Counted from the stretch's first letter, positions 1 to 7,036 are shown. The stretch is DNA of 33,469 nucleotides from Clostridia bacterium (GCA_029098305.1 JAQXOB010000004.1:1-33469); one strand, 5' to 3'. Notes: generated by a model not told the origin, from the sequence alone. Program-made: numbers and translations.

Positions 1-10
1 CAAACTCGTA

Positions 11-76
11 AAGGGCTGTGGTCGGAGCCTCCATGAAACCGTCGTGCGGTAGGTGATTAAACCGATCCACAGCATC
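11..76. other. Nested inverted repeat / possible structured RNA or site
   Basis: GGCTGTGGTCGG (from about 14) can pair with CCGATCCACAGC (ending about 75), enclosing smaller pairings CCT/AGG and ACCG/CGGT. The result is a long stem with a stacked inner hairpin. It lies in the non-coding DNA just upstream of the broken recombinase. I do not recognise it as a known RNA family. It could be a structured RNA, a recombinase binding site, or the end of a gene lying outside the window. Confidence 0.4.
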
Positions 77-145
77 CTATACAGTATACCATAGTTCTTG
101 GAGAGGAACTCTAAAAACTACTACTATTTATTATACGAGGATTTT

Positions 146-1070
146 ATGCTTAATAACATAAATAAAACAGATTATTTTCATTATTATTACTCGTTATGGA
201 TAACAGTTTATAAAGAAGGTGCAATAAGAAAAGTCACAATGGATAAATACCTTCTCACATTAAGCTGGATTAAAAGATTAGCACCGGAATTAAGATTATG
301 CGACGTGACAAGAATTACATATCAAAATCTATTAAATGATTACGCTAGTGTTCACGAACGCCAAACAACTATGGATTTTCACCATCAGCTTAAAGGTGCA
401 ATACTTGATGCCGTTGATGAAGGGTTAATTGAAAGAGATCCGACAAGAAAAGCTATTATTAAAGGTAAAAACCCAAAGCCAAAAAAATTAAGTATATGAA
501 TCAATTTGAATTACACAAACTTTTATGTGATTTAGAATTAGGACAAGAACTCAACTGGGATTGGTTAATCTTACTTATAGCAAAAACAGGTATGCGTTTT
601 TCAGAAGCTCTTGCCATAACACCTGATGATTTTGATTTTTCTCGCCAATCATTATCAATAAACAAAACTTGGGACTACAAAGGAGAAGGCGGTTTTATGC
701 CAACAAAAAATCAATCTTCGGTTCGTAAAATCCAATTGATTGGCAGTTAATAATTCAATTTTCAACGCTGGTGAAAAATTTGCCACCTGATAAACCAATT
801 TTTGTGAATGGAAAAGTATACAATTCTACGGTTAATGAAATTTTATCACGACATTGTAAAAAAGCTCAGGTTCCTGTAATTTCAGTTCATGGGTTACGTC
901 ATACCCATGCATCGCTCTTGTTATTCGCCGGTGTATCAATAGCAAGTGTTGCACAAAGATTAGGTCACTCAAGCATGACTACAACACAAAAAACTTATTT
1001 GCACATAATACAAGAACTTGAAAACAAAGATGTTGATTTAGTTATGCGTTCATTATCAAGTCTGAATTAA
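146..1070 (+). pseudogene. Tyrosine site-specific recombinase (integrase), frameshifted
   Basis: This is a phage-type tyrosine recombinase read in three frames. The N-terminal core-binding part starts at ATG 146, five bases after a GAGG site, and runs to a stop at 497-499. The catalytic domain begins in the -1 frame (about 487-750, first catalytic Arg in TGMRFSEAL), then shifts -1 again near 735 and continues to the stop at 1068-1070. The last part has HGLRHTHAS and LGHSSMTTTQKTYLH, supplying the H-x-x-R, H and Tyr nucleophile. Joined, the pieces make a full-length enzyme of about 305 residues. The first shift falls on a run of seven A (481-487) arranged as A AAA AAA in the reading frame, a classical -1 slippery heptamer. 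The second has no such signal, so a decayed gene is the simplest reading. From memory the sequence resembles recombinases found next to type I restriction hsdS genes; this is a weak inference. Confidence 0.85.
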
Positions 1071-1245
1071 TCAGTTTATGCTCACGCTGATGAAGGTTGA
1101 TAAGATGATTAGTGAATCCTTTATTTAGATTATCAATTTAATTAACAGGTCTTAGGATGTTCCTAACGAGTGATTTTACGGTTTGAGAGTACAAAGCGTC
1201 TGCTCGCTAAGATTTTACATCTAAATTTATTATTACATAAAGACA

Positions 1246-1288
1246 GGCACAGCCGATGGAGTTTTGCTCCAAAAGCTGTGCCGTTTTT
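1246..1288 (+). terminator. Rho-independent terminator
   Basis: GGCACAGC (1246-1253) pairs with GCTGTGCC (1275-1282), with an inner TGGAG/CTCCA stem, followed by G and five T. It lies about 180 bp after the recombinase stop. Between them (1071-1245) I see only a short palindrome, TTAGGA/TCCTAA at 1152-1166, and no gene. Confidence 0.8.
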
Positions 1289-1338
1289 GTTTCCTATTAA
1301 GTTAATATGTAAAGTTTATTGGCTATATTAGTAAAGTA

Positions 1339-1839
1339 TTATTCATAATCTTCATCGCAATCGTATTCGTCAAAATCGTATTCTAAGTCATTGTCAAGAT
1401 GATATAGCGCAAACTCTTCAAGCTCATATTCGGAAAGATTGCCTATCAAACTCAGTGCCAATTCTTGAAGCTCAGATTTTGATAAACCACGTACATATGC
1501 TTCAATTCTATAGGGAAGTTCTTCGAAAAATTCTTCTCTTTCGTTTTCTGCTTCTTCGATTCTTCTTATATATTCTTCTGCTTCTTTCGGTAAGACTTCA
1601 AAATATAAAGACACCATATGTTTACACACCTTGTGCCCGTTTGCAAATGGGCAGGTGCACTTTGAACGCTTTGGGTGTTCCAGGTTTATTGTTACACTGT
1701 AAGGCGTATTTCCACTTCCTGATACTTCACCACTATAGTGAGTGTCGTCAATTTTTGCAACTGACTTGACCTTGTTATCACAGTAATATTGGTATCCTCT
1801 TGAAGCGGATTTTCGATTTGCGGCTGTTTCTATACTCAT
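1339..1839 (-). CDS. SWIM zinc-finger protein
   Basis: A 166-residue protein with one recognisable domain: a SWIM zinc finger with Cys61-x-Cys63, Cys72-x-His74 (CTCPFANGHKVCKH). SWIM fingers bind DNA or protein and are often found with SNF2 helicases or in small stand-alone proteins. The N-terminal 50 residues fit the usual beta-rich lead-in to SWIM. Residues about 85-130 are charged and helical, and the C-terminal end is strongly acidic (Asp/Glu/Tyr rich). A GAGGAGG site precedes ATG 1839. The gene starts 19 bases after the stop of the upstream Fic gene, so the two are almost certainly one transcript. Its role is unknown. A partner or antidote of the Fic protein is possible but unproved. Confidence 0.75.
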   Translation of the reverse strand: MSIETAANRKSASRGYQYYCDNKVKSVAKIDDTHYSGEVSGSGNTPYSVTINLEHPKRSKCTCPFANGHKVCKHMVSLYFEVLPKEAEEYIRRIEEAENEREEFFEELPYRIEAYVRGLSKSELQELALSLIGNLSEYELEEFALYHLDNDLEYDFDEYDCDEDYE

Positions 1840-1858
1840 AAATTTGCATCCTCCTCAT

Positions 1859-2746
1859 TTAGTATTCAATCCTGAAATAATCAAGATAAGCTTTGAACCT
1901 GTCTTGAGCTGTGAGGCAGGTATCTATCAGATAGCCTTTCTCGTTGTGCCATTCTTTCAGTCCTCGATAATAGAAAAGCTTTAGATTATCCTCGATGATA
2001 AATGGCACGATGTTGTGTTTGAGGCACTCTTTGAGAAGAATAAGCCTGCCAACACGACCATTTCCGTCTTGGAATGGGTGTATGCGTTCAAAGGCTACAT
2101 GAAATTTTACAATATCGTCAAAGGTGATATTGCTTTTTGAGTTGTAATCAGCAAGTAGCTTTTTCATTTTATCGGCAACTTCTTCGGGGAGAGCTGTATC
2201 ACCTCCACCAACCTCGTTAGGAATCTTTTTATATTCGCCAACAGCAAACCAATCCTTGCGACTATCGCTTGTGCCTGTTTTTAGTGTTGAGTGCAGTTGT
2301 TTAATGAATTTTTCGCTAAGAGTAGCACTTGCTTGTTCGATAACCATATCAATACAACGGAAGTGGTTAGATGTTTCTATGATGTCATCAACATTGACAG
2401 CTTCGTTTTCAAAGCCGATTGTATTTGTTTCGAAAATATAGCGAGTCTGGTCGTGAGTCAGTCGGCTACCTTCGATGTGGTTTGAATTGTAGGTTAGCTC
2501 AATCTGAATTTTATGATATATTCCACCGCTTGTTTTTGCGTTCTTTTGCTCACGGAGAATACTTAAAAGCGACAGAGCAGAATTCTTCTTATTTAGTCGT
2601 TCAGGCTTCTGTGCATTTTCAGGTATGCTCCAAATTTTGCCGATAAGCTTAGCATCGGCAATTCTGCCCTGAGCACAATAATTTCTTACGCTACGCTCAG
2701 AGATTCCCCATTTATCAGCCATTTCAGCCACAGATAAGTATTTCAT
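1859..2746 (-). CDS. Fic/DOC-family protein with N-terminal helix-turn-helix
   Basis: A 295-residue Fic protein. Residues 1-41 form a MerR/excisionase-like helix-turn-helix (SVAEMADKWGISERSVRNYC). Residues 88-93 (SNHIEG) match the inhibitory helix motif S/T-x-x-x-E-G/N, which blocks ATP positioning in class II Fic enzymes. The catalytic motif is HPFQDGNGRVGR at 223-234. Fic proteins usually transfer AMP (or another nucleotide moiety) to hydroxyl side chains of target proteins. The start is ATG 2746 because a perfect GGAGG lies eight bases upstream. An in-frame start 13 codons earlier lacks a ribosome site. It is first in an operon with the SWIM gene. The HTH plus the palindromic half-site inside its promoter suggests autoregulation. 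Confidence 0.92.
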   Translation of the reverse strand: MKYLSVAEMADKWGISERSVRNYCAQGRIADAKLIGKIWSIPENAQKPERLNKKNSALSLLSILREQKNAKTSGGIYHKIQIELTYNSNHIEGSRLTHDQTRYIFETNTIGFENEAVNVDDIIETSNHFRCIDMVIEQASATLSEKFIKQLHSTLKTGTSDSRKDWFAVGEYKKIPNEVGGGDTALPEEVADKMKKLLADYNSKSNITFDDIVKFHVAFERIHPFQDGNGRVGRLILLKECLKHNIVPFIIEDNLKLFYYRGLKEWHNEKGYLIDTCLTAQDRFKAYLDYFRIEY

Positions 2747-2775
2747 AACGACCTCCTTACAGTTTCTATGTATAT

Positions 2776-2804
2776 AGTATACCACGCTATCGGCAAAATA
2801 ACAA
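2776..2804 (-). promoter_or_regulatory. Promoter of the fic-SWIM operon
   Basis: On the minus strand, TTGTTA (2799-2804) and TATACT (2776-2781) are separated by exactly 17 bases, a good SigA-type promoter. Transcription would begin about 25 bases before ATG 2746. The spacer contains one half of the inverted repeat described separately. Confidence 0.7.
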
Positions 2805-2841
2805 CAATATTATTTAAGATAAATGTATAAATATTGCCGAT
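2789..2841. promoter_or_regulatory. Inverted repeat, candidate operator for the Fic HTH
   Basis: ATCGGCAA (2789-2796) is repeated as its exact reverse complement TTGCCGAT (2834-2841). The first copy lies between the -35 and -10 of the fic promoter and the second about 38 bases upstream. That geometry fits repression, perhaps with looping, by the HTH domain of the Fic protein. The binding partner is inferred. Confidence 0.55.
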
Positions 2842-2996
2842 AAAATGCTATATAAACATTTAGAAGATATGTAGACAAAGTTAGCGTTAAAATCATCGAG
2901 TTTATGCGGTTTCTGGGGCGATAAATAGTGATACTAGGGTAAATAACCTTTTAGCTCAATTTCTCGAAATATGCCGTTTATGAGCATTTTAAGCGA

Positions 2997-3025
2997 TAGA
3001 CATAATGACCATTGAATGGTATAAT
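2997..3025 (+). promoter_or_regulatory. Promoter with palindromic operator
   Basis: TAGACA (2997-3002) and TATAAT (3020-3025) have a 17-base spacer. The spacer holds a perfect palindrome, ACCAT-TGA-ATGGT (3008-3020), that touches the -10 box and could bind a repressor. It would drive the two small genes starting at 3059. The rest of the 2842-2996 gap shows nothing I recognise. Confidence 0.65.
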
Positions 3026-3058
3026 AATAAAAAATCATTGAATAATAGGTGAACTATT

Positions 3059-3304
3059 ATGATTGGAAAAGATGTTCTATATAATGGCGAAAGGCTTATA
3101 CTCACAAGATTTTGGGCGAATAACGAGCTTTGCCTTTGGATATGTAATCCAAAACAAATCAGCATACCAAAAATGAAGTTTGTTGGTGGCTGTGCTGATG
3201 AGTATTGTATTTTTATAAAAGATTCAACAAAGAATGAATTACAGTCAGTAACTTTTCTTGATGGTTCTCCAATAAATTTTAACGAATTAAATGAAATTGA
3301 TTGA
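3059..3304 (+). CDS. Small hypothetical protein
   Basis: An 81-residue protein I do not recognise. It has no signal peptide or membrane segment, is mixed in charge, and has four cysteines (LCLWIC and GGCADEYC) not arranged as a clear metal site. AGGTGA lies about seven bases before ATG 3059, and a good promoter with palindrome is just upstream, so it is probably real. It is followed closely by the zinc-ribbon gene, likely in the same transcript. Its position among decayed mobile genes suggests an accessory function. Confidence 0.6.
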   Translation: MIGKDVLYNGERLILTRFWANNELCLWICNPKQISIPKMKFVGGCADEYCIFIKDSTKNELQSVTFLDGSPINFNELNEID

Positions 3305-3320
3305 CGGGTTTTGGTTAGCT

Positions 3321-3635
3321 ATGGTTTTAAAAAAGAAATGTGCTAAATGTTCATTTGAATATGATTATGAAAGTTTTGCAAACTTAATTTTGTTTTGTCC
3401 TAACTGCGGTAATTACGACTTTCTTGAATGCGAATATGGATATGGACCGGTAGTGCCTTGTAGAATATATTATGGCAATAAGGCGGTTGGAATGGTTACA
3501 GCTAGTGAAGGTTTTGAAAGAAGATATAGGGTCGATTCAGATGTATTTGATATTCATAGACTATTGCAATCTTCTTACATGGATGCTTTGTATGAAGCGA
3601 AAGAGATATTTTATGAACTGATAAAAGAAAGCTGA
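3321..3635 (+). CDS. Small zinc-ribbon hypothetical protein
   Basis: A protein of 104 residues with an N-terminal zinc ribbon: Cys7-x-x-Cys10 and Cys26-x-x-Cys29 (KKCAKC, FCPNCG). The rest is acidic and aromatic with no recognised fold. I chose ATG 3321. An in-frame ATG at 3291 would add ten residues and overlap the upstream gene by 14 bases, which could mean translational coupling. Neither start has a strong ribosome site. The pair 3059-3635 probably forms one unit. Function is unknown. Confidence 0.55.
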   Translation: MVLKKKCAKCSFEYDYESFANLILFCPNCGNYDFLECEYGYGPVVPCRIYYGNKAVGMVTASEGFERRYRVDSDVFDIHRLLQSSYMDALYEAKEIFYELIKES

Positions 3636-3643
3636 TTTAGGAA

Positions 3644-3805
3644 ATGTTTATAAAAAGCTATGAAGGTGTAGGTTTTGTGGTTGGTGCAATCCTTACGGGT
3701 GTTTGAATCTATTTCACAAGTAGTGTTGCTTCCTTAGTGGTTTCTTTAGTGTGTGCTTTAATGGGTGGCTGGATAGTAAAAACGATTCATAAAATTGATA
3801 AATAA
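3644..3805 (+). pseudogene. Small membrane protein gene with in-frame TGA
   Basis: An ATG at 3644 opens a frame of 20 residues ending in TGA (3704-3706). The same frame then continues for 32 hydrophobic-rich residues to TAA at 3803-3805. Read through, it gives a protein of about 53 residues with one or two membrane segments (GVGFVVGAILTGV and VASLVVSLVCALMGGW) and a basic tail. TGG to TGA mutation of one Trp codon is the simplest explanation. Other genes here use TGA as a stop, so recoding is unlikely. It starts nine bases after the zinc-ribbon gene, as a third operon member. Confidence 0.45.
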
Positions 3806-3825
3806 AATTTATATAATTAATTGCA

Positions 3826-3862
3826 AACGGCAAGGAGAAAGATAAAAATTCTCCTTGCCGTT
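3826..3862. terminator. Bidirectional terminator hairpin
   Basis: AACGGCAAGGAGAA (3826-3839) pairs perfectly with TTCTCCTTGCCGTT (3849-3862). It separates the plus-strand small-gene operon from the minus-strand tnpV gene and could serve both. The flanking T-tracts are modest. Confidence 0.75.
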
Positions 3863-3869
3863 GTTTCGT

Positions 3870-4229
3870 TTAGATATAGATTATTTCGTTGTTTACGATT
3901 TCGGTTGCTCTGTTACGAATATTGTTCATACTCTGAATCCAGAGCATAGGATTCTCAGCCTTTAGCTGTTCGGTGATGTTTTCGTTTTCTGCCATTTGTT
4001 TTACAAGGTTAGCGAATATCTTGTCCGCTCTGATATCAACATCGGCTAAATATTCTGCAAGCTTACAGCTTGTCAGTAAATTATAATATCTAATTTTGTG
4101 GTGATTGAGCAAATAATTTTTATGTAGCTGACCGAAAATACCGATTTCTACATTCTTTTCTTCGGGAAGTTTTAAATCAGGGAGAAGATAATCGCCCTGC
4201 TGTATGTAAGTTATATTAGTATTTGTCAT
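3870..4229 (-). CDS. tnpV: TnpV-family transposon protein (orphan)
   Basis: A 119-residue protein closely matching the TnpV family of the clostridial chloramphenicol-resistance transposons Tn4451/Tn4453. The family pattern is present: GDYLLPDLKLPEE, IGIFGQLHKNYL, LLTSCKLAEYLADVD, and the C-terminal IQSMNNIRNRATEIVNNE. Its biochemical role is unknown; it is commonly carried by mobilisable elements. I set the start at ATG 4229, which has GGAGG eight bases upstream, rather than five codons earlier. No serine recombinase tnpX or mobilisation gene is nearby, so this is a stranded remnant. Confidence 0.85.
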   Translation of the reverse strand: MTNTNITYIQQGDYLLPDLKLPEEKNVEIGIFGQLHKNYLLNHHKIRYYNLLTSCKLAEYLADVDIRADKIFANLVKQMAENENITEQLKAENPMLWIQSMNNIRNRATEIVNNEIIYI

Positions 4230-4360
4230 AATTTTTACCTCCAAAATATTCTTTGTCAGAGCTGATTCAGGTCATTTAGGAGGATTTTTATATAATTGAT
4301 AGTAATTTTGATTTAAAATCTTTAAATAAAGGGGATAAACACTTGATTTTTTACAGCAGT

Positions 4361-4392
4361 TTTGACTGCAATTGACTGCATTTTTAACTGCA
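4361..4392. repeat. Short tandem direct repeats near tRNA-Leu
   Basis: TTTGACTGCA (4361-4370), ATTGACTGCA (4371-4380) and TTTTTAACTGCA (4381-4392) lie head to tail in the gene-free stretch 4230-4502. They sit about 140 bases beyond the 3' end of tRNA-Leu(GAG). They could be recombinase arm-type sites or the worn 3' end of an integrase gene on the minus strand. I see no other feature in this gap. Confidence 0.4.
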
Positions 4393-4502
4393 CTTTATCT
4401 TATTTTAAGTGATTTCAACTTTTCTTAAAGTTACTTAGCTACACCTTAAAATCCCCAGCGTTTAAGTCGTTTTCGGGCATTTTAAGAAATTTTGACAAAA
4501 AG

Positions 4503-4530
4503 AAAAGACAGCTTGAAAAAGCTGTCTTTT
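4503..4530 (-). terminator. Terminator of tRNA-Leu(GAG)
   Basis: AAAAGACAGC (4503-4512) pairs with GCTGTCTTTT (4521-4530). On the minus strand the hairpin follows the tRNA CCA end directly and is followed by a T-rich run. Confidence 0.8.
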
Positions 4531-4615
4531 TGGTGCGAGTGATGGGACTTGAACCCATACGTCGGTTGACACACGCCCCTCAAACGTGCCTGTCTGCCTA
4601 TTCCAGCACACTCGC
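4531..4615 (-). tRNA. tRNA-Leu (anticodon GAG)
   Basis: Read on the minus strand, the 7-bp acceptor stem GCGAGTG/CACTCGC, D arm, anticodon stem CACGT/GCGTG with loop TTGAGGG (anticodon GAG), long class II variable arm, and T arm ATGGG-TTCAAGT-CCCAT are all present. Discriminator A and CCA are encoded. It reads CUC/CUU leucine codons. A consensus promoter lies upstream and a hairpin terminator downstream. The decayed accessory region lies against its 3' side, a common integration target. Confidence 0.96.
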
Positions 4616-4629
4616 TCACAACGTTGACT

Positions 4630-4658
4630 ATTATATCACCGTCTGCCGAGAATGTCAA
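4630..4658 (-). promoter_or_regulatory. Consensus promoter of tRNA-Leu(GAG)
   Basis: On the minus strand TTGACA (4653-4658) and TATAAT (4630-4635) are separated by 17 bases, a perfect SigA consensus about 15 bases before the mature tRNA 5' end. Confidence 0.9.
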
Positions 4659-4700
4659 TACTTTTTAAAAATTTTTTAAAAAAATACAAAACATTCCAAT

Positions 4701-5540
4701 TTATTCCAAAATAAGTATTTTTTCGACCTTGAGTCCTGCTATCTTTCTTTGAATCATAACCACATCATACAGATCGGTTTGACCATCGGCGTTAATATCA
4801 GAGTTTAGTTTTGACAATTCTCCATATTCAGAAAAGCTGAATAAATCGGCAAGAATTTTTTGCAACATTGTTACATCAAGCATATCAACTTTATTGTCGT
4901 CATTAATATCACCTAGGGTGGGAAGATTTCTGTCGTCTAGCTCGATTATATCGACACCAAGCGAAATAACTACGTCAGGATCAAAAATGTTCTGCACAGA
5001 TTGTGATTCATTTGCATTACGATACTTTTCCCAGTATCCATATTGTGCGGCATATCCTCTTTCTACTGCGTAATATGCTCTGTCACTTGGTATTTCGTAG
5101 TTATAGCACCAGTAGTATCCTGCATCATATGCACCTTGCGCACTGTTTTCTATTTTGTATTTAATATTTTCAAGTATGTAATTATAGCTTGTTTCAAGCT
5201 CATATTTAAGGTAATATAACTGACCTTTCAATGATTTATAGTCATAGTAATTAGCTTTACAAAAGTTCTTTAGTGCTGTGTATCTTCCTTTGTGCCATTG
5301 GCAAATTCCATAGCTTGTGCCAGAGTCACCGAGTGCAGATGTAGAAAAAGCTGACTCATAATATATATTTGCCAGCACTCCGCAGGCTGCGGCTTTATTT
5401 AATCCTATTTCATTTCTAAGAAAATAGTATATTATTTCTTCGTTAGAGTTGGTAGTAGCTTCTGCGACATCAAAATGTGAGAAAATAACAGTTGCAGCAA
5501 CAAAAACAGCAATTATTGTTCTAAAAAGTTTTGTTTTCAC
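4701..5540 (-). CDS. Secreted phage-tail-lysozyme-like protein with dockerin
   Basis: A 279-residue secreted wall hydrolase. Residues 1-29 are a signal peptide (KTKLFRTIIAVFVAATVIF). Residues about 35-170 match the phage tail lysozyme family (LNKAAACGVLANIYYESAF, with a likely catalytic Glu near 62, then SYGICQWHKGRY), which cleaves peptidoglycan glycan strands. The last 70 residues are a type I dockerin with two calcium-binding repeats (GDINDDNKVDMLDV and SDINADGQTDLYDV). Dockerins bind cohesins on scaffoldins. I chose the GTG start at 5540 because AAGGA lies nine bases before it, while the ATG three codons upstream abuts that site. A SigA-type promoter precedes it. It is monocistronic. Phage-type lysins with dockerins are unusual. 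Confidence 0.8.
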   Translation of the reverse strand: MKTKLFRTIIAVFVAATVIFSHFDVAEATTNSNEEIIYYFLRNEIGLNKAAACGVLANIYYESAFSTSALGDSGTSYGICQWHKGRYTALKNFCKANYYDYKSLKGQLYYLKYELETSYNYILENIKYKIENSAQGAYDAGYYWCYNYEIPSDRAYYAVERGYAAQYGYWEKYRNANESQSVQNIFDPDVVISLGVDIIELDDRNLPTLGDINDDNKVDMLDVTMLQKILADLFSFSEYGELSKLNSDINADGQTDLYDVVMIQRKIAGLKVEKILILE

Positions 5541-5572
5541 ATTAATCATTCCTTTTTCAAAATCTTTTCTCC

Positions 5573-5601
5573 ATTATAATATAACGTATGTATCCTTTCA
5601 A
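5573..5601 (-). promoter_or_regulatory. Promoter of the dockerin-lysozyme gene
   Basis: On the minus strand TTGAAA (5596-5601), a 17-base spacer, and TATAAT (5573-5578). It is a near-consensus SigA promoter about 25-30 bases before the start codon. Confidence 0.8.
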
Positions 5602-5615
5602 CAGGTAAATTATAT

Positions 5616-5653
5616 CAAAAATTCAAGTCGAAAGAAGTATTAATTCTTTCGAC
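5616..5653 (-). terminator. Terminator after ppa-membrane protein operon
   Basis: GTCGAAAGAA (5627-5636) pairs with TTCTTTCGAC (5644-5653). On the minus strand the hairpin is followed by TTGAATTTTTG. It lies 17 bases past the stop of the membrane-protein gene. Confidence 0.65.
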
Positions 5654-5669
5654 CTGAGGATAAAATCTT

Positions 5670-6488
5670 TTAGTTATCTTTCTGGGAGAGGATAGGGAAG
5701 AGTGCCAATATAAACAGCACAAGATTAATAACTATCGTAAGCATAGAGCCGGTGGCAAGTCTTGCACCACCCACAAAATAAACAACAGCAAAAATGCTTA
5801 CAACTGACATAGCCATTGCAACCATGTTTTTGGTGTAGCTTTTAGAATCAAATATATAAAATCCAAGAGCAATAACAGGTGGTAACCAAAAGAACAGTGC
5901 CCACAGATTACCACTAAAGCTCATGTTTTCCATACTCTTGCTTCCGAATAAGAGATCAAATGCACTATATGCTGCCAAAGTATGGCTGTTGGTATCATAC
6001 ACGTATTTTGCCTTAAACAAGTCAGAATTATATGATACAGAGCCTGATAGTAGGTATTTTTTTTCAGAATCATCAAGCAAGAATAACTTTATCTCATCTT
6101 TCGATTTAATATTAGTTGCTTTATATGACAATGTATCATGATTGTCTGATTCTTCTTTAGCACCGCTATATTTTGTATCCTGAATATTTAGGTAGATGTT
6201 TGATGCTTCTTCGTTATTATCTAATGAGAACAAAAAATCTGCTTCATCTGCATCTGTGACAGCTTCATAAATAATGCCACAAACAGCGGGATTATCTTCG
6301 CTTTTAAGATTTTCAAAAGATATTATGTTGTTACCCTCAGTGTATGTTTCGCACTCGATCACTGCTGCAAAAGCGCCATTATAGTCCATATACATAAAGT
6401 CGGTGCATAGTAGATAAATTAGAAGCATTAAAATTAGAATTGTCAAAAATCTTGAAAAGCTTATACGCTTATTTTTTGATTGCGCCAT
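5670..6488 (-). CDS. Hypothetical membrane protein
   Basis: A 272-residue membrane protein I cannot assign. It has one N-terminal membrane segment (about 12-30), an extracytoplasmic domain of about 150 residues rich in acidic and polar residues, and three closely spaced membrane segments at the C-terminus (about 190-265: WALFFWLPPVIALGFYIF, then VAMAMSVVSIFAVVYFVGG, then LTIVINLVLFILALFPIL). It begins 14 bases after the stop of the pyrophosphatase gene, so the two are probably co-transcribed. The ribosome site is weak (GGAAGTGG). Whether it has anything to do with pyrophosphate is unknown. Confidence 0.75.
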   Translation of the reverse strand: MAQSKNKRISFSRFLTILILMLLIYLLCTDFMYMDYNGAFAAVIECETYTEGNNIISFENLKSEDNPAVCGIIYEAVTDADEADFLFSLDNNEEASNIYLNIQDTKYSGAKEESDNHDTLSYKATNIKSKDEIKLFLLDDSEKKYLLSGSVSYNSDLFKAKYVYDTNSHTLAAYSAFDLLFGSKSMENMSFSGNLWALFFWLPPVIALGFYIFDSKSYTKNMVAMAMSVVSIFAVVYFVGGARLATGSMLTIVINLVLFILALFPILSQKDN

Positions 6489-6502
6489 GTCTTGCCACTT
6501 CC

Positions 6503-7036
6503 TTATACAATGTTAAATTTAACTTTATAGTTATGCACTGCCTTTTCGATGACGCTTTGGGCAGCATCAACTCCTTGTACCTCATCCACAGCGGTTTCCA
6601 GATGCTCTAGTGATTTATAAACAGTGAAAAAATGCTTCATTTCGTCAAAAATATGACTAGGCAACTGACTAATTTCTTTATAGCTGTTATATGTAGGATC
6701 GTTCACAGGTATTGCAATGATTTTTTCATCGTTTTTTTCGTTGTCAATCATGGTTATCATGCCAATAGGATAACACTTTACGAGCGTTAAAGGATACATT
6801 TTTTCGCTGGATAGTACAAGCACATCAAGCGGATCGAGATCATCAGCATAAGTGCGAGGTATAAATCCATAGTTAGCAGGATAATGCGTAGAGGTATGCA
6901 AAACCCTGTCTAATACGAGAAGGCCTGTCTGTTTATCAATCTCATATTTAGACTTAGAACCTTTTGGTATCTCTATACAGGCGATAAACTCCTCTGGTGT
7001 GATTCTTGAAGAATCTATGTCATGCCATATATTCAA
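6503..7036 (-). CDS. ppa: Soluble inorganic pyrophosphatase (family I)
   Basis: A 177-residue cytoplasmic enzyme that hydrolyses pyrophosphate to two phosphates, pulling biosynthetic reactions forward. The family I signature D-x-D-P-x-D is present (DDLDPLDVLV). So are the substrate-site segments EIPKGSKSKYEIDK and HYPANYGFIPRT. The start is a TTG at 7036, seven bases after GGAGGG, giving an N-terminus NIWHDID that matches homologues. A TTG five codons earlier lies inside the ribosome site. It is the first gene of a two-gene operon with the membrane protein. Confidence 0.95.
   Translation of the reverse strand: MNIWHDIDSSRITPEEFIACIEIPKGSKSKYEIDKQTGLLVLDRVLHTSTHYPANYGFIPRTYADDLDPLDVLVLSSEKMYPLTLVKCYPIGMITMIDNEKNDEKIIAIPVNDPTYNSYKEISQLPSHIFDEMKHFFTVYKSLEHLETAVDEVQGVDAAQSVIEKAVHNYKVKFNIV

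Noticed and set aside
1180-1230. GGTTTGAGAGTAC stretch resembling type II CRISPR repeats or a tracrRNA
   Set aside because: Only one copy, no spacer array, no cas gene in the window, and the likeness is limited to about ten bases.
3644-3805. TGA read as Trp or selenocysteine
   Set aside because: Real genes here end in TGA and use TGG for Trp, and no selenocysteine hairpin is evident. A point mutation is simpler.
4320-4400. Possible C-terminal end of an integrase on the minus strand
   Set aside because: The frame (VQLKMQSIAVKTAVKN) is open for only about 24 codons with a stop just upstream and no conserved motif, so I list the repeats only.
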